Shown: positions 7,983 to 17,088 of the stretch, piece after piece
Layout of the letters: every line of letters starts with the position of its first letter
How positions within the stretch are numbered: the stretch's first letter is position 1
The notes under the pieces: generated by a model
What the model saw: only the letters and a program-made list of their open reading frames with translations
What the model was told of the DNA's origin: nothing
Database searches by the model: none
Assembly: GCA_034437215.1 (NCBI GenBank)
Contig: DAOTVC010000175.1
Location: 117,992 to 181,991 of the forward strand
Direction: 5' to 3'
Length of the DNA: 64,000 bases
From: DAOTVC01 sp034437215
Lineage (GTDB): Bacteria; Chloroflexota; Anaerolineae; B4-G1; SLSP01
Position numbers and translations under genes: made by a program

Positions 7983-9115
7983 TGGTCCGCCGCATCTGGG
8001 CCGTCGTCCAGAAGGAGTTCGTGCAGACGCTGCGCGACCGGCGTACCCTGGTCATTCAGCTCTTCATCCCGGTGCTGCAGCTCTTTCTCTTCGGCTACGC
8101 CATCAGCATGAACGTCCGCCACATCCCCACACTGGTTGCCGATCAGAGCTTGGACACAGCGAGCCGGGCCTACGTGGAGGCGCTGGAGGCCTCCACCTTC
8201 TTCGAGGTGCAGGGGTACACACGGGGACGTGACGCTGTCGTGCGCGCCATCGACGAGGGGGAGGTGCAGGTGGGGGTCGTCATTCCTCCCGACTTCAAGG
8301 CCCGCGTGGAGCGGAGCGAGGGGCAGGTGCTTGTCGTCATCGACGGTGCGGATCTCTTCACCTCCCAATCGGCCTACAACGCCGCGCTTGCCGTCTCCCA
8401 GGCCCACGCTTCCGAGGTCCTTTTCGCCGATCTGGAGCGGGCAGGTTTGAAGGACCCCGAGCGCTCCCTGCTGCCCCTGGAGACGCGCGTGCGCATCCTC
8501 TACAACCCCAATCTCGACGACCTCTGGTTTCTCATTCCCAGCATGGCAGCCATGCTTCTGCAGACGCAGACCATCTCGATGACCGCGGCCGCCGTGGTAC
8601 GCGAGCGGGAGATGGGGACGATGGAGCAGCTTCTGGTGACCCCCATCCGCTCCGGGGAGCTGCTGTTGGGCAAGATAGTGCCCAACGTCGTGATTGCCCT
8701 GCTCAACATGTTGACCATCGTCGGCTTCGGTATTCTCTGGTTCGGGGTGCCCTTCCAGGGCGACTTCCTCCTCTTCTGCAGCCTCTCCTTCATGTACGTC
8801 TTCTCGGGCCTCGGTCTGGGTCTGCTCCTCTCCACCATCTCGCAGAACCAGAAGCAGGCCCAGCAGTACGCCGGGATGATGATGCTCCTGGGGCTTGTCA
8901 TCGGCGGCTTCATCTTCCCCCGCGAGACGATGCCCCCCGTCATTCAGGCCGTCGGCTACCTCTTTCCCCTGACCTACTTCATCCCCATCGCCCGCGGTGT
9001 GATCAGCAAGGGGATCGGGATCGAGTTCCTCTGGGGAGAGGTGCTCGCCCTCCTCTTCTACACCGTCGTCATCATCGTGGCGGCGACCCGGGTCTTCCGC
9101 CAGGAGCTGGACTGA
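7982..9115 (+). CDS. ABC-2 type exporter permease (first of two)
   Basis: A 377-residue YbhR/YbhS-like permease: TM1 (about 20-42), a large extracytoplasmic domain (about 43-175) with IDEGEVQVGVVIPPDF, then a five-helix bundle containing REREMGTMEQLLVTPIR, the amphipathic coupling segment of ABC2_membrane_3 proteins. The ATG at 7982 overlaps the tetR stop; its own stop overlaps the next start at 9115. With the next gene it would form a heterodimeric channel powered by the two ATPases downstream. Confidence 0.93.
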   Translation: MVRRIWAVVQKEFVQTLRDRRTLVIQLFIPVLQLFLFGYAISMNVRHIPTLVADQSLDTASRAYVEALEASTFFEVQGYTRGRDAVVRAIDEGEVQVGVVIPPDFKARVERSEGQVLVVIDGADLFTSQSAYNAALAVSQAHASEVLFADLERAGLKDPERSLLPLETRVRILYNPNLDDLWFLIPSMAAMLLQTQTISMTAAAVVREREMGTMEQLLVTPIRSGELLLGKIVPNVVIALLNMLTIVGFGILWFGVPFQGDFLLFCSLSFMYVFSGLGLGLLLSTISQNQKQAQQYAGMMMLLGLVIGGFIFPRETMPPVIQAVGYLFPLTYFIPIARGVISKGIGIEFLWGEVLALLFYTVVIIVAATRVFRQELD

Positions 9116-10257
9116 TGCTCGGCTTCCAGCTGCGCTTCGAGCGTCTCACGGCTCTCATCCGCAAGGAGCTGACCCAGCTCTTGCGCGACCGCCGGACGCT
9201 CTTCCTCATCGTCACCATGCCCCTCCTGGAGCTCTTCCTCTTCGCCTACGCCGTCGACCTGACCGTCGACCACCTGCCGACCGCCGTGGCGGATCTGAGT
9301 CGGGATGCGGAGAGCCGGGCTTTCCTCGACGCCCTCGACGTCTCCGGCTACTTTGACATCGTTCTCTACGTCGCCGACGAGCGGGCGGTCATCGGGGCCA
9401 TCGATCGGGGGGACGCCAAGGCAGGTGTGGTGATCCCGCCCGACTTCGCCGCTCGCCTGGAGCGCAGTGAGGCCCAGGCGCTGGTCCTCTTCGACGGCTC
9501 CGACTCCTTCTCGGTGCAGTCCGGCTACGCGGCGGCGACCTCCATCGCCCAGACGCACGCGCTGGAGATCCTGGCCCGGCGGGTGGAGCGCAGGGGCTGG
9601 GAGCTGCTGACGATGCCCATCGTCTCCTCGACGCGCGTCCTCTACAATCCCAATCTCAACGACCTTGTCTTCATCATGCCGGGGCTGGTCGCCATGCTCC
9701 TGCAGATCCTGGCCGTCAACATGACGGCGCAGTCCGTGGTGCGGGAGTACGAGATGGGGACCATTGAGCAGCTGCTCGTCACCCCGGCGCGCCCCCTGGA
9801 GATCGTGCTGGGCAAGCTCGTGCCCAACACGCTCGTCGCCTTCCTCTCCCTCCTGACCATCCTGGGCGCCGGCGTCTTCTGGTTCGGCCTGCCCTTCCAG
9901 GGCAGCGTCTGGCTCTTCGCCCTGCTCTCCTGGCTCTTCATCATCTCCGGGTTGGGGCTGGGCCTGCTCGTCTCCACCGTGGCGCACACGCAGCGGGAGA
10001 CGCAGCAGATCACCGCGACGATCATGCTGCTGAGCCAGCTCCTGACGGGCTTTATCTACCCCCGCGCTCCTATGCCTGCCGTCGTACGTCTGGTGGGCAA
10101 TCTCATTCCCTTGACCTACTTCGTGCGCATCGCCCGGGGCATCATCACCAAGGGGGTGGGGATGCGCTTCCTGTGGGCGGACGCCGTGGCCCTGGTCGTC
10201 TACTCGGGGGTCGTGATGCTCCTGGCGGCGCTCTCTTTCAAGAAGCGGCTCGATTAG
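9115..10257 (+). CDS. ABC-2 type exporter permease (second of two)
   Basis: A 380-residue paralogue of the preceding permease with the same plan: RKELTQLLRDRRTLF before TM1, the extracytoplasmic domain with IDRGDAKAGVVIPPDF, and REYEMGTIEQLLVTPARPLE before the TM bundle. TGATG coupling to the upstream gene implies translation in fixed ratio. It is followed by a 182-base gap filled by a family B repeat, after which the ATPase genes begin. Confidence 0.93.
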   Translation: MLGFQLRFERLTALIRKELTQLLRDRRTLFLIVTMPLLELFLFAYAVDLTVDHLPTAVADLSRDAESRAFLDALDVSGYFDIVLYVADERAVIGAIDRGDAKAGVVIPPDFAARLERSEAQALVLFDGSDSFSVQSGYAAATSIAQTHALEILARRVERRGWELLTMPIVSSTRVLYNPNLNDLVFIMPGLVAMLLQILAVNMTAQSVVREYEMGTIEQLLVTPARPLEIVLGKLVPNTLVAFLSLLTILGAGVFWFGLPFQGSVWLFALLSWLFIISGLGLGLLVSTVAHTQRETQQITATIMLLSQLLTGFIYPRAPMPAVVRLVGNLIPLTYFVRIARGIITKGVGMRFLWADAVALVVYSGVVMLLAALSFKKRLD

Positions 10258-10258
10258 G

Positions 10259-10413
10259 GTCTGTAAAGGAACAAATGCCCGATGGCACACAACCGAGAGC
10301 GTAGAGCTGGAGCCTCTCGTAGGCGTTTGAGGCTCACAAATTTCGGTGACGAACGCCCCGGGTAAGTAGGTCATTTACAATCATTCGGGAAGTTACAGTT
10401 TGAAGAGCGCTTG
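10259..10413. repeat. dispersed repeat, family B, copy 1
   Basis: About 155 bases starting GTCTGTAAAG, through AACCGAGAGCGTAGAG, TAGGCGTTTGAGGCTC, TTTCGGTGACGAACGC and TTCGGGAAGTTA, ending at AAGAGCGCTTGG. It matches the reverse complement of 56871-57023 over almost its whole length. It separates the permease and ATPase halves of the exporter operon. Confidence 0.8.
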
Positions 10414-10439
10414 GCGGCGCTGTGAGGGTGGAGGATACG

Positions 10440-11429
10440 TTGAACGCTTACGACGGTGTGACTATCGAGGCGCGGGAGCTGGTCAAAACGTTCCGGACGC
10501 AGAGTGGGAGCGTGACCGCCGTCAACGGTGTCTCCCTGCAGGTGCGACGGAGTGAGACCTTCGGCCTTATCGGCCCGGATGGGGCGGGGAAGACCACCAC
10601 CATCCGGGTCATTCTGGGGCTGCTCCAGCGCACCGCGGGGGAGAGCCGTATCCTGGGCTACGACTCCATGCGGGACACCTACGCCATCCGCGAGCGCGTC
10701 GGCTACATCGCCCAGCAGTTTGCCCTCCCGGCGGACCTGACGGTGATGGAGAACATGCGCTTCTTCGCCGCTATCCAGGGGGTCAGCCGTGAGGTGCAGA
10801 AGCGGCGTATCCCCGAACTGCTCGAGTTCGCCGGTCTGGCGGAGTTCACCCAACGCCTTGCCGGCCGGCTCTCCGGGGGGATGAAGAAGAAGCTGGCCCT
10901 CGCCTGCAGCCTCATCCACGAACCCCAGGTAGTCATGCTCGACGAACCGACCCTGGGGGTCGATCCCGTGAGCCGCCGGGAGTTCTGGAATCTGCTGGGC
11001 AACCTGCGCGTGGAGCAGGGGATGTCCATCTTCGTCTGCACCCCCTACATGGACGAGGCGGAGCGCTGTAACCGGGTGGGTCTGATGTACCGGGGTGAGC
11101 TGGTCGCCTACGACAGTCCCGCCGCCATCAAGAAGCAGGTGCCCGGGCGCCTGCTGGAGTTCACGCCCTCCGAGTTTGAGGCGGCCAAGCGTTTGGTGGA
11201 GGGGCTGGCGGGCGTGTTGGAGCTGCAGACCTACGGGCGGATGCTCCACGTCTTCGTCGACGACCTGCAAGGGCGCCGCGGAGAGATCGAGCAGGCCCTG
11301 GCTGCGAAGGGGATCGGCTGTGAGGGGCTGCGGGAGATCGAGCCGCGGATGGAGGAGGCCTTCATCTCTCTGATTCGGAAGCAGTCTGCGCGGCAGGCTG
11401 CGCGGCAGGCGGGGTCCGGGCATGGCTGA
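10440..11429 (+). CDS. ABC exporter ATP-binding protein (first of two)
   Basis: A 329-residue nucleotide-binding subunit of the CcmA/YbhF type. Walker A reads GPDGAGKTT (Asp replaces the usual Asn), the Q-loop is in YIAQQF, the signature is LSGGMKKKLALA, and Walker B is VVMLDEPTLGVDP. Instead of the switch His after Walker B (ITTHYM in the sister), it has VCTPYMDEAE, so the H-loop His is Pro. This half may be catalytically weak. The start is probably TTG at 10440, with GGAGG upstream; GTG at 10422 is possible. The gene overlaps the next one by 8 bases. Confidence 0.9.
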   Translation: MNAYDGVTIEARELVKTFRTQSGSVTAVNGVSLQVRRSETFGLIGPDGAGKTTTIRVILGLLQRTAGESRILGYDSMRDTYAIRERVGYIAQQFALPADLTVMENMRFFAAIQGVSREVQKRRIPELLEFAGLAEFTQRLAGRLSGGMKKKLALACSLIHEPQVVMLDEPTLGVDPVSRREFWNLLGNLRVEQGMSIFVCTPYMDEAERCNRVGLMYRGELVAYDSPAAIKKQVPGRLLEFTPSEFEAAKRLVEGLAGVLELQTYGRMLHVFVDDLQGRRGEIEQALAAKGIGCEGLREIEPRMEEAFISLIRKQSARQAARQAGSGHG

Positions 11430-12366
11430 GCACCCCATCGTCGTCGCAGGGCTGACGAAGAAGTTCGGCACCTTCACCGCCGTGGACCACGTGAGCTTCC
11501 ACGTCCAGGCGGGTGAGGTCTACGGCTGGCTGGGCCCCAATGGGGCGGGGAAGACGACCACCATCCGGATGCTCCTGGGGCTCATCAAGCCGACCGCGGG
11601 TGAGGCGCGGGTCCTGGGGTACGATCCGGCCCGGGAGACCAAGGCCATGCAGGCGCAGGTGGGCTACATGTCGCAGCGCTTCACCCTCTACAACGACCTG
11701 ACGGCGCTGGAGAACATCCGCTTCTACGGGCAGGCCTACGGCTTGGGGCGCAGGGCGCTCCGCCGCCGGGAGGAGGAGCTCCTCGGGATGGCGGGTCTCC
11801 AGGGGCGCGAGGAGACGTTGACCGGCAACCTCTCGGGCGGGTGGAAGCAGCGGCTGGCCCTGGGGTGCGCCATCGTCCACCGCCCCCGGGTTGTCTTCCT
11901 CGACGAGCCCACGGCCGGGGTGGACCCCATCAGCCGGCGCGAGTTCTGGGAGCTGATCTATGCCATGGCGCAGGAGGGGGTGACGGTGCTCGTGACCACC
12001 CACTACATGGACGAGGCGGAGCTCTGCCAGCGGGTGGGCTTCCTGAGCAGGGGGCGCCTCATCGCCCTCGATGCGCCCGAGCGCCTGAAGGAGAGCGAGA
12101 TGCGCGGGGAGGTCCTGGAGGTCAGCACCCCCACACCCGACAGGGCGGTACGCGTCCTCCAGAGGGCACAGCAGGAGGGGCGCCTGCCCCTTGAGGAGGT
12201 CGCCCTCTACGGCGCGGAGATCCACGTCGTCCTGCCCGATGCGCGGAAGCACCAGGAGCCGATCCGCCGGCTGCTGGAGGCCTCGGAGATCGAGGTGCGT
12301 CACCTGGCGCCCATCGCTCCCACGCTGGAGGACGTCTTCATCTCGGCGGTGAAGCCGCAGGCGTAG
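11422..12366 (+). CDS. ABC exporter ATP-binding protein (second of two)
   Basis: A 314-residue ATPase with a full motif set: GPNGAGKTT, YMSQRF, LSGGWKQRLALG, VVFLDEPTAGVDP and the switch His in VTTHYMDEAELC. In E. coli YbhF the two NBDs are fused; here they are separate genes that overlap by 8 bases, which fits a heterodimer. The C-terminal 90 residues form the regulatory extension common in this family. The ATG at 11422 lies within the 3' end of the previous gene. Confidence 0.93.
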   Translation: MAEHPIVVAGLTKKFGTFTAVDHVSFHVQAGEVYGWLGPNGAGKTTTIRMLLGLIKPTAGEARVLGYDPARETKAMQAQVGYMSQRFTLYNDLTALENIRFYGQAYGLGRRALRRREEELLGMAGLQGREETLTGNLSGGWKQRLALGCAIVHRPRVVFLDEPTAGVDPISRREFWELIYAMAQEGVTVLVTTHYMDEAELCQRVGFLSRGRLIALDAPERLKESEMRGEVLEVSTPTPDRAVRVLQRAQQEGRLPLEEVALYGAEIHVVLPDARKHQEPIRRLLEASEIEVRHLAPIAPTLEDVFISAVKPQA

Positions 12367-12440
12367 GGGATGGACTAAAGGCGGCAGGTCTGCTTTACAG
12401 TGTAGAAGATCACAGAGTTTGAACGGAGCGAGGGACGCAG

Positions 12441-13919
12441 ATGAAGGTGAAGAGGTTGGGAGAGTGTCGTCGAATCTGGCAGGTGACCGGGGGGCTGATT
12501 GTCCTCCTCTTGGCTGTGCTGGGAGCCTGTCGCGGGCAGCGGGCCGAGAACGGGCCGTTGACTGCCTCGGGCGTGCTGCACGCTCGAGAGGTGACCGTCG
12601 CCAGCGAGTTCGGCGGGCGGATTGAGCGCCTCCTGGTGGAGGAGGGGGAGGCGGTGGCGGCCCGAGCGCCCCTGGTGCAGCTGGACACCGATCTTGTCGA
12701 CGCCGAGATCCAGGTCGCTGCGGCGACCGTGGCGTTGGCAGAAGCCGGCTTGCAGCAGGCCCGTGCCGGCGCCCGTCCGGGAGAGATCGAGATCGCCCGG
12801 GCGCAGCTGGCCCAGGCCGAGGCAGCCTCGGCGGCCGCCCACCGGGCGATCAGCGACACGACGGCGCTGCTGCAGAACCCTCAGGAGATCGATCTCCAGA
12901 TCGCCGTGCTGCGCGCCCAGATTGCGTCCGCCGAGCACCGGACGGCGGAAGCCGCCGCCATGAAGGACTACGCGGAGTTCAGCAAGCGTCAGGCCGCCGC
13001 CGCCGTCTCCCGGTGGGGGGAGGGGGGGCGAGAGCGCTTTCCCGTGAGCTACGAGGACATCCTGGGGGAGCTGCCCGACGAAGTCCTCGATCTGCTGCCC
13101 GACGATCCCGGCGACATCCCCGGTCTCGACGAGGGTGTCTACACGATTGGGGATTGGGAGATCCACGTGGAGGATGATGAGATCCAGCTCTACCGCTGGC
13201 AGACCGTCGACGTCCCCGCCGCCGCGCACCTGGCCCCCATCTTCTGGTGGAAGTCGTGGGTGGGGGTCAACGCGGCTGCGGCCCAGGAGGAGGGGCTGGA
13301 GGCAGCGTTGAGCGACCTCTACGCCCGGCGGGCCAGCCCCCACTCGATCGAGGCGGCGGTGGATGAGGCAACCTACCGGAGCGCCGAGGCCGAGGCGCAG
13401 GTGTCGCTGGCCGAGACCCAGCTGGCGGCATTGGAAGCGGGAGCATCCCCAGAGCAGATCGCGGCGCTGGAGGCGCGCCTGGGGCAGGCGCAAGCCGGAC
13501 TGGACTCCCTGCGGGAGAAGCGGGAGCTCTATCGCCTTACGGCCCCCAGCAGCGGCGTCGTCCTGGAGCTGATCTCCCGCCCGGGTGAGGTGGCGGCCCA
13601 GGGGGCTCCCATCGTCACCCTGGCGGATCTCTCCCAGCTGACCCTCACTGCCTATGTGCCCGAGCTCTCCCTGGCGAAGATCTACCTCAACCAGCCGGTG
13701 ACGGTGACCGTGGACAGCTTCCCCGGACGCTCCTTCGAGGGGTGGGTGAGCCGCGTCGCCGACGAGGCGGAGTTCACGCCCCGCAACGTCTCCACGGAGG
13801 AGGAGCGGGTCACGCTCGTCTTCGCCGTCGACGTTCGAGTCCCAAATCCCGAGGGGCTTCTCAAGCCGGGTATGCCGGCGGACGCGCTCTTTGTAACCGG
13901 CAGGGAGGGGGAGCGATGA
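12441..13919 (+). CDS. HlyD-family membrane fusion lipoprotein with inserted domain
   Basis: A 492-residue YbhG/HlyD-like adaptor. The N-terminal signal ends in a lipobox, LLLAVLGAC, with Cys30 as the lipid site. Next come a biotinyl-lipoyl half (about 42-85), a long Ala/Glu-rich coiled-coil hairpin (about 86-185 and 285-345), and the second lipoyl half and beta-barrel (LTAPSSGVVLELISRPGEV, EFTPRNVSTEEER). Between the hairpin arms (about residues 190-285) is an unusual insertion with acidic stretches and IFWWKSWVGV, not part of standard adaptors. The gene lies 74 bases after the ATPases and overlaps the second adaptor by 4 bases. Lipid anchoring would hold it on the outer face of the cytoplasmic membrane. 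Confidence 0.88.
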   Translation: MKVKRLGECRRIWQVTGGLIVLLLAVLGACRGQRAENGPLTASGVLHAREVTVASEFGGRIERLLVEEGEAVAARAPLVQLDTDLVDAEIQVAAATVALAEAGLQQARAGARPGEIEIARAQLAQAEAASAAAHRAISDTTALLQNPQEIDLQIAVLRAQIASAEHRTAEAAAMKDYAEFSKRQAAAAVSRWGEGGRERFPVSYEDILGELPDEVLDLLPDDPGDIPGLDEGVYTIGDWEIHVEDDEIQLYRWQTVDVPAAAHLAPIFWWKSWVGVNAAAAQEEGLEAALSDLYARRASPHSIEAAVDEATYRSAEAEAQVSLAETQLAALEAGASPEQIAALEARLGQAQAGLDSLREKRELYRLTAPSSGVVLELISRPGEVAAQGAPIVTLADLSQLTLTAYVPELSLAKIYLNQPVTVTVDSFPGRSFEGWVSRVADEAEFTPRNVSTEEERVTLVFAVDVRVPNPEGLLKPGMPADALFVTGREGER

Positions 13920-15169
13920 AGGGGCGCGTAGCTCGCTCGCTCGGTAGACTTTGCCGGCACCTTCTCATTCACCTGCTCCTGACGCTCTCTTCCCTGGGAG
14001 CTCTGACGGGGTGTTCGAAACCAGGGGCGGCGCAGGAGCAGGTGCTGTGGGCGTCGGGCACCCTGCGCGCCACCGGGGTGCGCGTCGCCAGCGAGACCGG
14101 CGGTCGGGTCGCGGAGCTGCACGCGGAGCCCGGACAGCGGGTCTCCACGGGGGACGTCCTCGTGGTGCTCGACGCCACCCCCTTTCTGCTGCAGCTGGCC
14201 CCTGCCGAGGCGGCGGTGGAGGTGGCGCGGGCCGATCTGAACCAGGTTGCAGCCGGGCCCCGCGCTGAGGCGGTCGAGGCTGCACGCGCCTCCCTGGCGC
14301 TGGCGGAGGCCGAGCGGGACGGGGCCCGGGCGGCGTGGGGGCACGCGCAGGAGAAGGTGGAGGATCCCCAGGAGATCAATACCCAGATCGTCGAGGCGCG
14401 GTCCCGGCTGGCTCTCGCCGAACAGGGGGTGGAGCTGGCCGAGGCGGAGCTGCAGGAGACGCAGTATCTCTACGATCGCCGGAAGGCGAACCAGTGGGAG
14501 TTAGCTGCGGCTCAGGAGTCCCTGGCGGCCGCCGAGGACGACCGCCGCGCTGCCGAGGCTCTCCTGAACCGGCTCTGGGGCCTGCGTCACGAGCCGCTGG
14601 GCCTCATCGCCCGGGCCCACGCTGCCGAGGGACACTACCGGGTCCTGGCCGCGGGGGCGGAGGTGGCGCGGGCACGGCTGGAGGATCTGCTGGCGGGGCC
14701 GACGCCCGAGGAGCTGGCGGTCGCGGAGGCAGTGGTGCAGCAGGCGGAGGCCGAGGTCGCCGTGCTGCGAGCCCGGATCGAGAGGTGCACCCTGCGCAGC
14801 CCGCTGGACGGTGTCGTCGTGCAGCAGGCCATCCGGGTGGGGGAACTGGCGGCGCCGGCTGCTACGCTGCTCACCTTGGCGGACCTCGAGCAGCTGGTCC
14901 TGGAGGTCTACGTGCCCGAGGGGCAGATCGGGCGGGTGAGGCTGGGGCAGCCGGTCGCTGTGGAGATCGACGGCTACCCCGACCGGCGCTTCGAGGGGGA
15001 GGTGGTGCGCATCGGGAGCGAGCCCGAGTTCACACCGCGCAACGTCGCCACGCAGGAGGGGCGGCTCAACACCTTTTACGTGGTCGATATCCGGCTGGAG
15101 AACTCCGGGGGGCTTCTCAAGATCGGTATGCCGGCCGACGCTACTTTTCTGAATCCCGGGGGACAATGA
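13916..15169 (+). CDS. HlyD-family membrane fusion lipoprotein (second)
   Basis: A 417-residue paralogue of the preceding adaptor, without the inserted domain. The signal peptide ends in SLGALTGC with Cys33 as lipid site. The lipoyl halves (about 45-90 and 280-315) flank an Ala/Glu-rich coiled coil. The C-terminal barrel has EFTPRNVATQEGR and GMPADATF, matching the sister protein. The start is the ATG at 13916 in an ATGA overlap with the first adaptor; the frame is open upstream to 13742, but the signal peptide fixes the start. The 3' end overlaps the converging diacylglycerol kinase gene by 29 bases. Confidence 0.9.
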   Translation: MKGRVARSLGRLCRHLLIHLLLTLSSLGALTGCSKPGAAQEQVLWASGTLRATGVRVASETGGRVAELHAEPGQRVSTGDVLVVLDATPFLLQLAPAEAAVEVARADLNQVAAGPRAEAVEAARASLALAEAERDGARAAWGHAQEKVEDPQEINTQIVEARSRLALAEQGVELAEAELQETQYLYDRRKANQWELAAAQESLAAAEDDRRAAEALLNRLWGLRHEPLGLIARAHAAEGHYRVLAAGAEVARARLEDLLAGPTPEELAVAEAVVQQAEAEVAVLRARIERCTLRSPLDGVVVQQAIRVGELAAPAATLLTLADLEQLVLEVYVPEGQIGRVRLGQPVAVEIDGYPDRRFEGEVVRIGSEPEFTPRNVATQEGRLNTFYVVDIRLENSGGLLKIGMPADATFLNPGGQ

Positions 15170-16046
15170 CCTGCAGCGCTTGGGGCACGAGGCGGACGGT
15201 GACGGGGGTGGTGCCGAGGAGGTCACCGTCCCCCTGCACGCCGACCTCCTCATCGGCCTCGATGGTGAGCTCCTCGTCCACCTTGATACAGTGGATGTGC
15301 GGACTCTGTTTCTCTCTGGCGAGGAGCAGGCTGGTACCTATCTTGGCGTAGTCGAGGACGCTCTTCGTCTGCAAGAAGCAGACCTCCATCTGGCCGTCGT
15401 CCAGTCGAATTCCATCCTGGAGGCGGATGGTCGACGTGCCCAGGGCGGGGCTGTTGACCACCATAACCTCGGAGGCGTGAACCTTCTGCCTCTTTCCGTC
15501 GATGGTGATGTTAAAGCGATGGGGCTGGTAACCGAGCGCTTTCTTGACCCCCGCCAGGATGTAGGCAAAGAAGCCCAGGCTCCGTTTCTGGTCACGTTCA
15601 GTATCCTCCATCATCGAGGCGCTCATGCCCACGCCCACGTTGAGGAGGCAGTAGCGCTCATCCGTCTGCATCACGTCGACGCAACGCACCTTGTGCTCGC
15701 CCAGGAGGAGACTCATGGCCTCCTCCAAGTCTTCCGGGACGCCCAGCTCCTGCGCGAAGACGTTGCCTGTGCCGGCCGGTAGAATGGCCAGGGGGATCTC
15801 GGTGTTGACGAGGGCGCTGGCAACGCTGGAGACGGTGCCATCTCCCCCCGCCACGACGACGAGGTCGAAGTGGTTACCGAGCGCTTCTCTGACGATAGCA
15901 GTGACGTCGTCATCCTCTTGAGTCTCGTAGACCTCGCACTCCAGCCCCCCTTCGTCCCCACACTCCCCGAACATCACCCGCACATCATCGGGGTCGGTCG
16001 TCCCGGCAACGGGATTCAGTACGATGAAAACCTTTTTTCTATCCAA
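15141..16046 (-). CDS. diacylglycerol/lipid kinase family protein
   Basis: A 301-residue soluble lipid kinase of the DagK/YegS group, which phosphorylates diacylglycerol or related lipids at the membrane with ATP. Motifs: NPVAGT at the N-terminus, VVVAGGDGTVSSVASAL, PAGTGNVFAQELG (nucleotide-binding) and GMSASMMEDTE, with the C-terminal beta sandwich GDGDLLG. The start is TTG at 16046 with GGAGATAAGC upstream. It is convergent with, and overlaps, the exporter operon, so read-through from either side would make antisense RNA. Confidence 0.92.
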   Translation of the reverse strand: MDRKKVFIVLNPVAGTTDPDDVRVMFGECGDEGGLECEVYETQEDDDVTAIVREALGNHFDLVVVAGGDGTVSSVASALVNTEIPLAILPAGTGNVFAQELGVPEDLEEAMSLLLGEHKVRCVDVMQTDERYCLLNVGVGMSASMMEDTERDQKRSLGFFAYILAGVKKALGYQPHRFNITIDGKRQKVHASEVMVVNSPALGTSTIRLQDGIRLDDGQMEVCFLQTKSVLDYAKIGTSLLLAREKQSPHIHCIKVDEELTIEADEEVGVQGDGDLLGTTPVTVRLVPQALQVIVPRDSEK

Positions 16047-16123
16047 AGCTTATCTCCTTATCCATGAAAGTGAGTGGTGAACAGTGAGTGGTGAGAAGAG
16101 GTTAGCTCCAAACCTCCTGCACC

Positions 16124-17020
16124 CTACTTGCTCCTCTCGGGCTCGTAGGCCCGATCGACGGCAGCAGTGAGGTGCGCGCCGAAGAGCGTGATCATGCTGC
16201 CGATGTAGGTCCAGAGCAGCAACAGCACGACCGTGGTCAGCGAACCGTAGACGAGCTCGTACTGGGCCAGACCACTGGTCAGATAGCGGGTGAAGGCCAA
16301 CTTCGCGATCTCCCATCCGCCGGTGGCGATCGCCGCCCCCCAGAGGGCGGCGGTCCAAGGCACCTTCACGTTGGGCACCCAGCGATAGAGAGCGAGGAAG
16401 AGCAGAAAGGTGAAGAGGAAGGGGAGCAGGTTGGTCGCGATCTCCCAGAGCATGGAGTCGTAGAGCGTGCTCGCCGTACGGCCCAGAAGCGGGATCTCCA
16501 GCTGGCTCAGAATCCGTGGAGCAGCTGTAGCGGCAATCGATAAGAAGAGGAGTAGTGTCAGGACGCCCACCATACCTATGGCCAACAGTCGATTGCGGAA
16601 GTAGCCGCGGACCGGTGCTTCATCCCAGGCCAGGTTGATGTTGTAGCTGAGCATGCCGAAGGCGGTCGCTGCGGACCAGAGCAGGCCCAGCAGACCTACC
16701 AGCCCGATAGAGCGCTGTTGCAGGACCGCCTGGATGTTATCCCGGATAAGCGTGCGCGAGACGGGAATGGCCTGCTCGATGTAACGGAAGACGCGCTGCC
16801 GCGCCAGCTCCCCCTGCAGGATCGCGCCCAGCAGAGAGATGAGCAGCAGGAGCAGCGGAAAGAGGGAGAAGAAGATGTAGTAAGCCATGCCGGCAGCGCC
16901 GGCGGCGGCTCTCTTGCGCGTAAAACTTCTCACTGCGAGACGGACGATGTCGGGGCGACCGCCCAGGAGCCCGTTGATACGTTGATAGAGTGAGCTGAGA
17001 TGTTCTTTGTGGGTACCCAC
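16124..17020 (-). CDS. YihY/UPF0761 family inner-membrane protein
   Basis: A 298-residue protein with six TM helices and the family pattern AGMAYYIFFSLFPLLLLL near TM1, LLWSAATAFGMLSYNINLAWD, and LVYGSLTTVVLLLLWTYIGS near the end. The family is often annotated as BrkB or wrongly as RNase BN; its function is not settled. GTG at 17020 is chosen as start because AGAAGGAAA lies just upstream and because the longer frame to 17104 would run through a hairpin and overlap the upstream gene. Confidence 0.87.
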   Translation of the reverse strand: MGTHKEHLSSLYQRINGLLGGRPDIVRLAVRSFTRKRAAAGAAGMAYYIFFSLFPLLLLLISLLGAILQGELARQRVFRYIEQAIPVSRTLIRDNIQAVLQQRSIGLVGLLGLLWSAATAFGMLSYNINLAWDEAPVRGYFRNRLLAIGMVGVLTLLLFLSIAATAAPRILSQLEIPLLGRTASTLYDSMLWEIATNLLPFLFTFLLFLALYRWVPNVKVPWTAALWGAAIATGGWEIAKLAFTRYLTSGLAQYELVYGSLTTVVLLLLWTYIGSMITLFGAHLTAAVDRAYEPERSK

Positions 17021-17046
17021 GACCGTTTCCTTCTCTTGCAGCAGAG

Positions 17047-17080
17047 GGCTTGCGGAGATCCTCTGAGATCCCCGCAAGCC
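17047..17080 (-). terminator. hairpin after the HPF-like gene
   Basis: GGCTTGCGG and CCGCAAGCC form a perfect 9-bp outer stem, extended by GATC/GATC after one mismatch. It follows the HPF-like stop by 8 bases on the minus strand. There is no T-run, so it may be an mRNA-protecting stem rather than a terminator. Confidence 0.45.
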
Positions 17081-17088
17081 ACGAAGCT

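Noticed and set aside
9058..10374. A 438-codon minus-strand ORF across the second permease
   Set aside because: His/Asp/Gln-rich antisense frame; the sense strand encodes a standard ABC-2 permease coupled to its neighbours.
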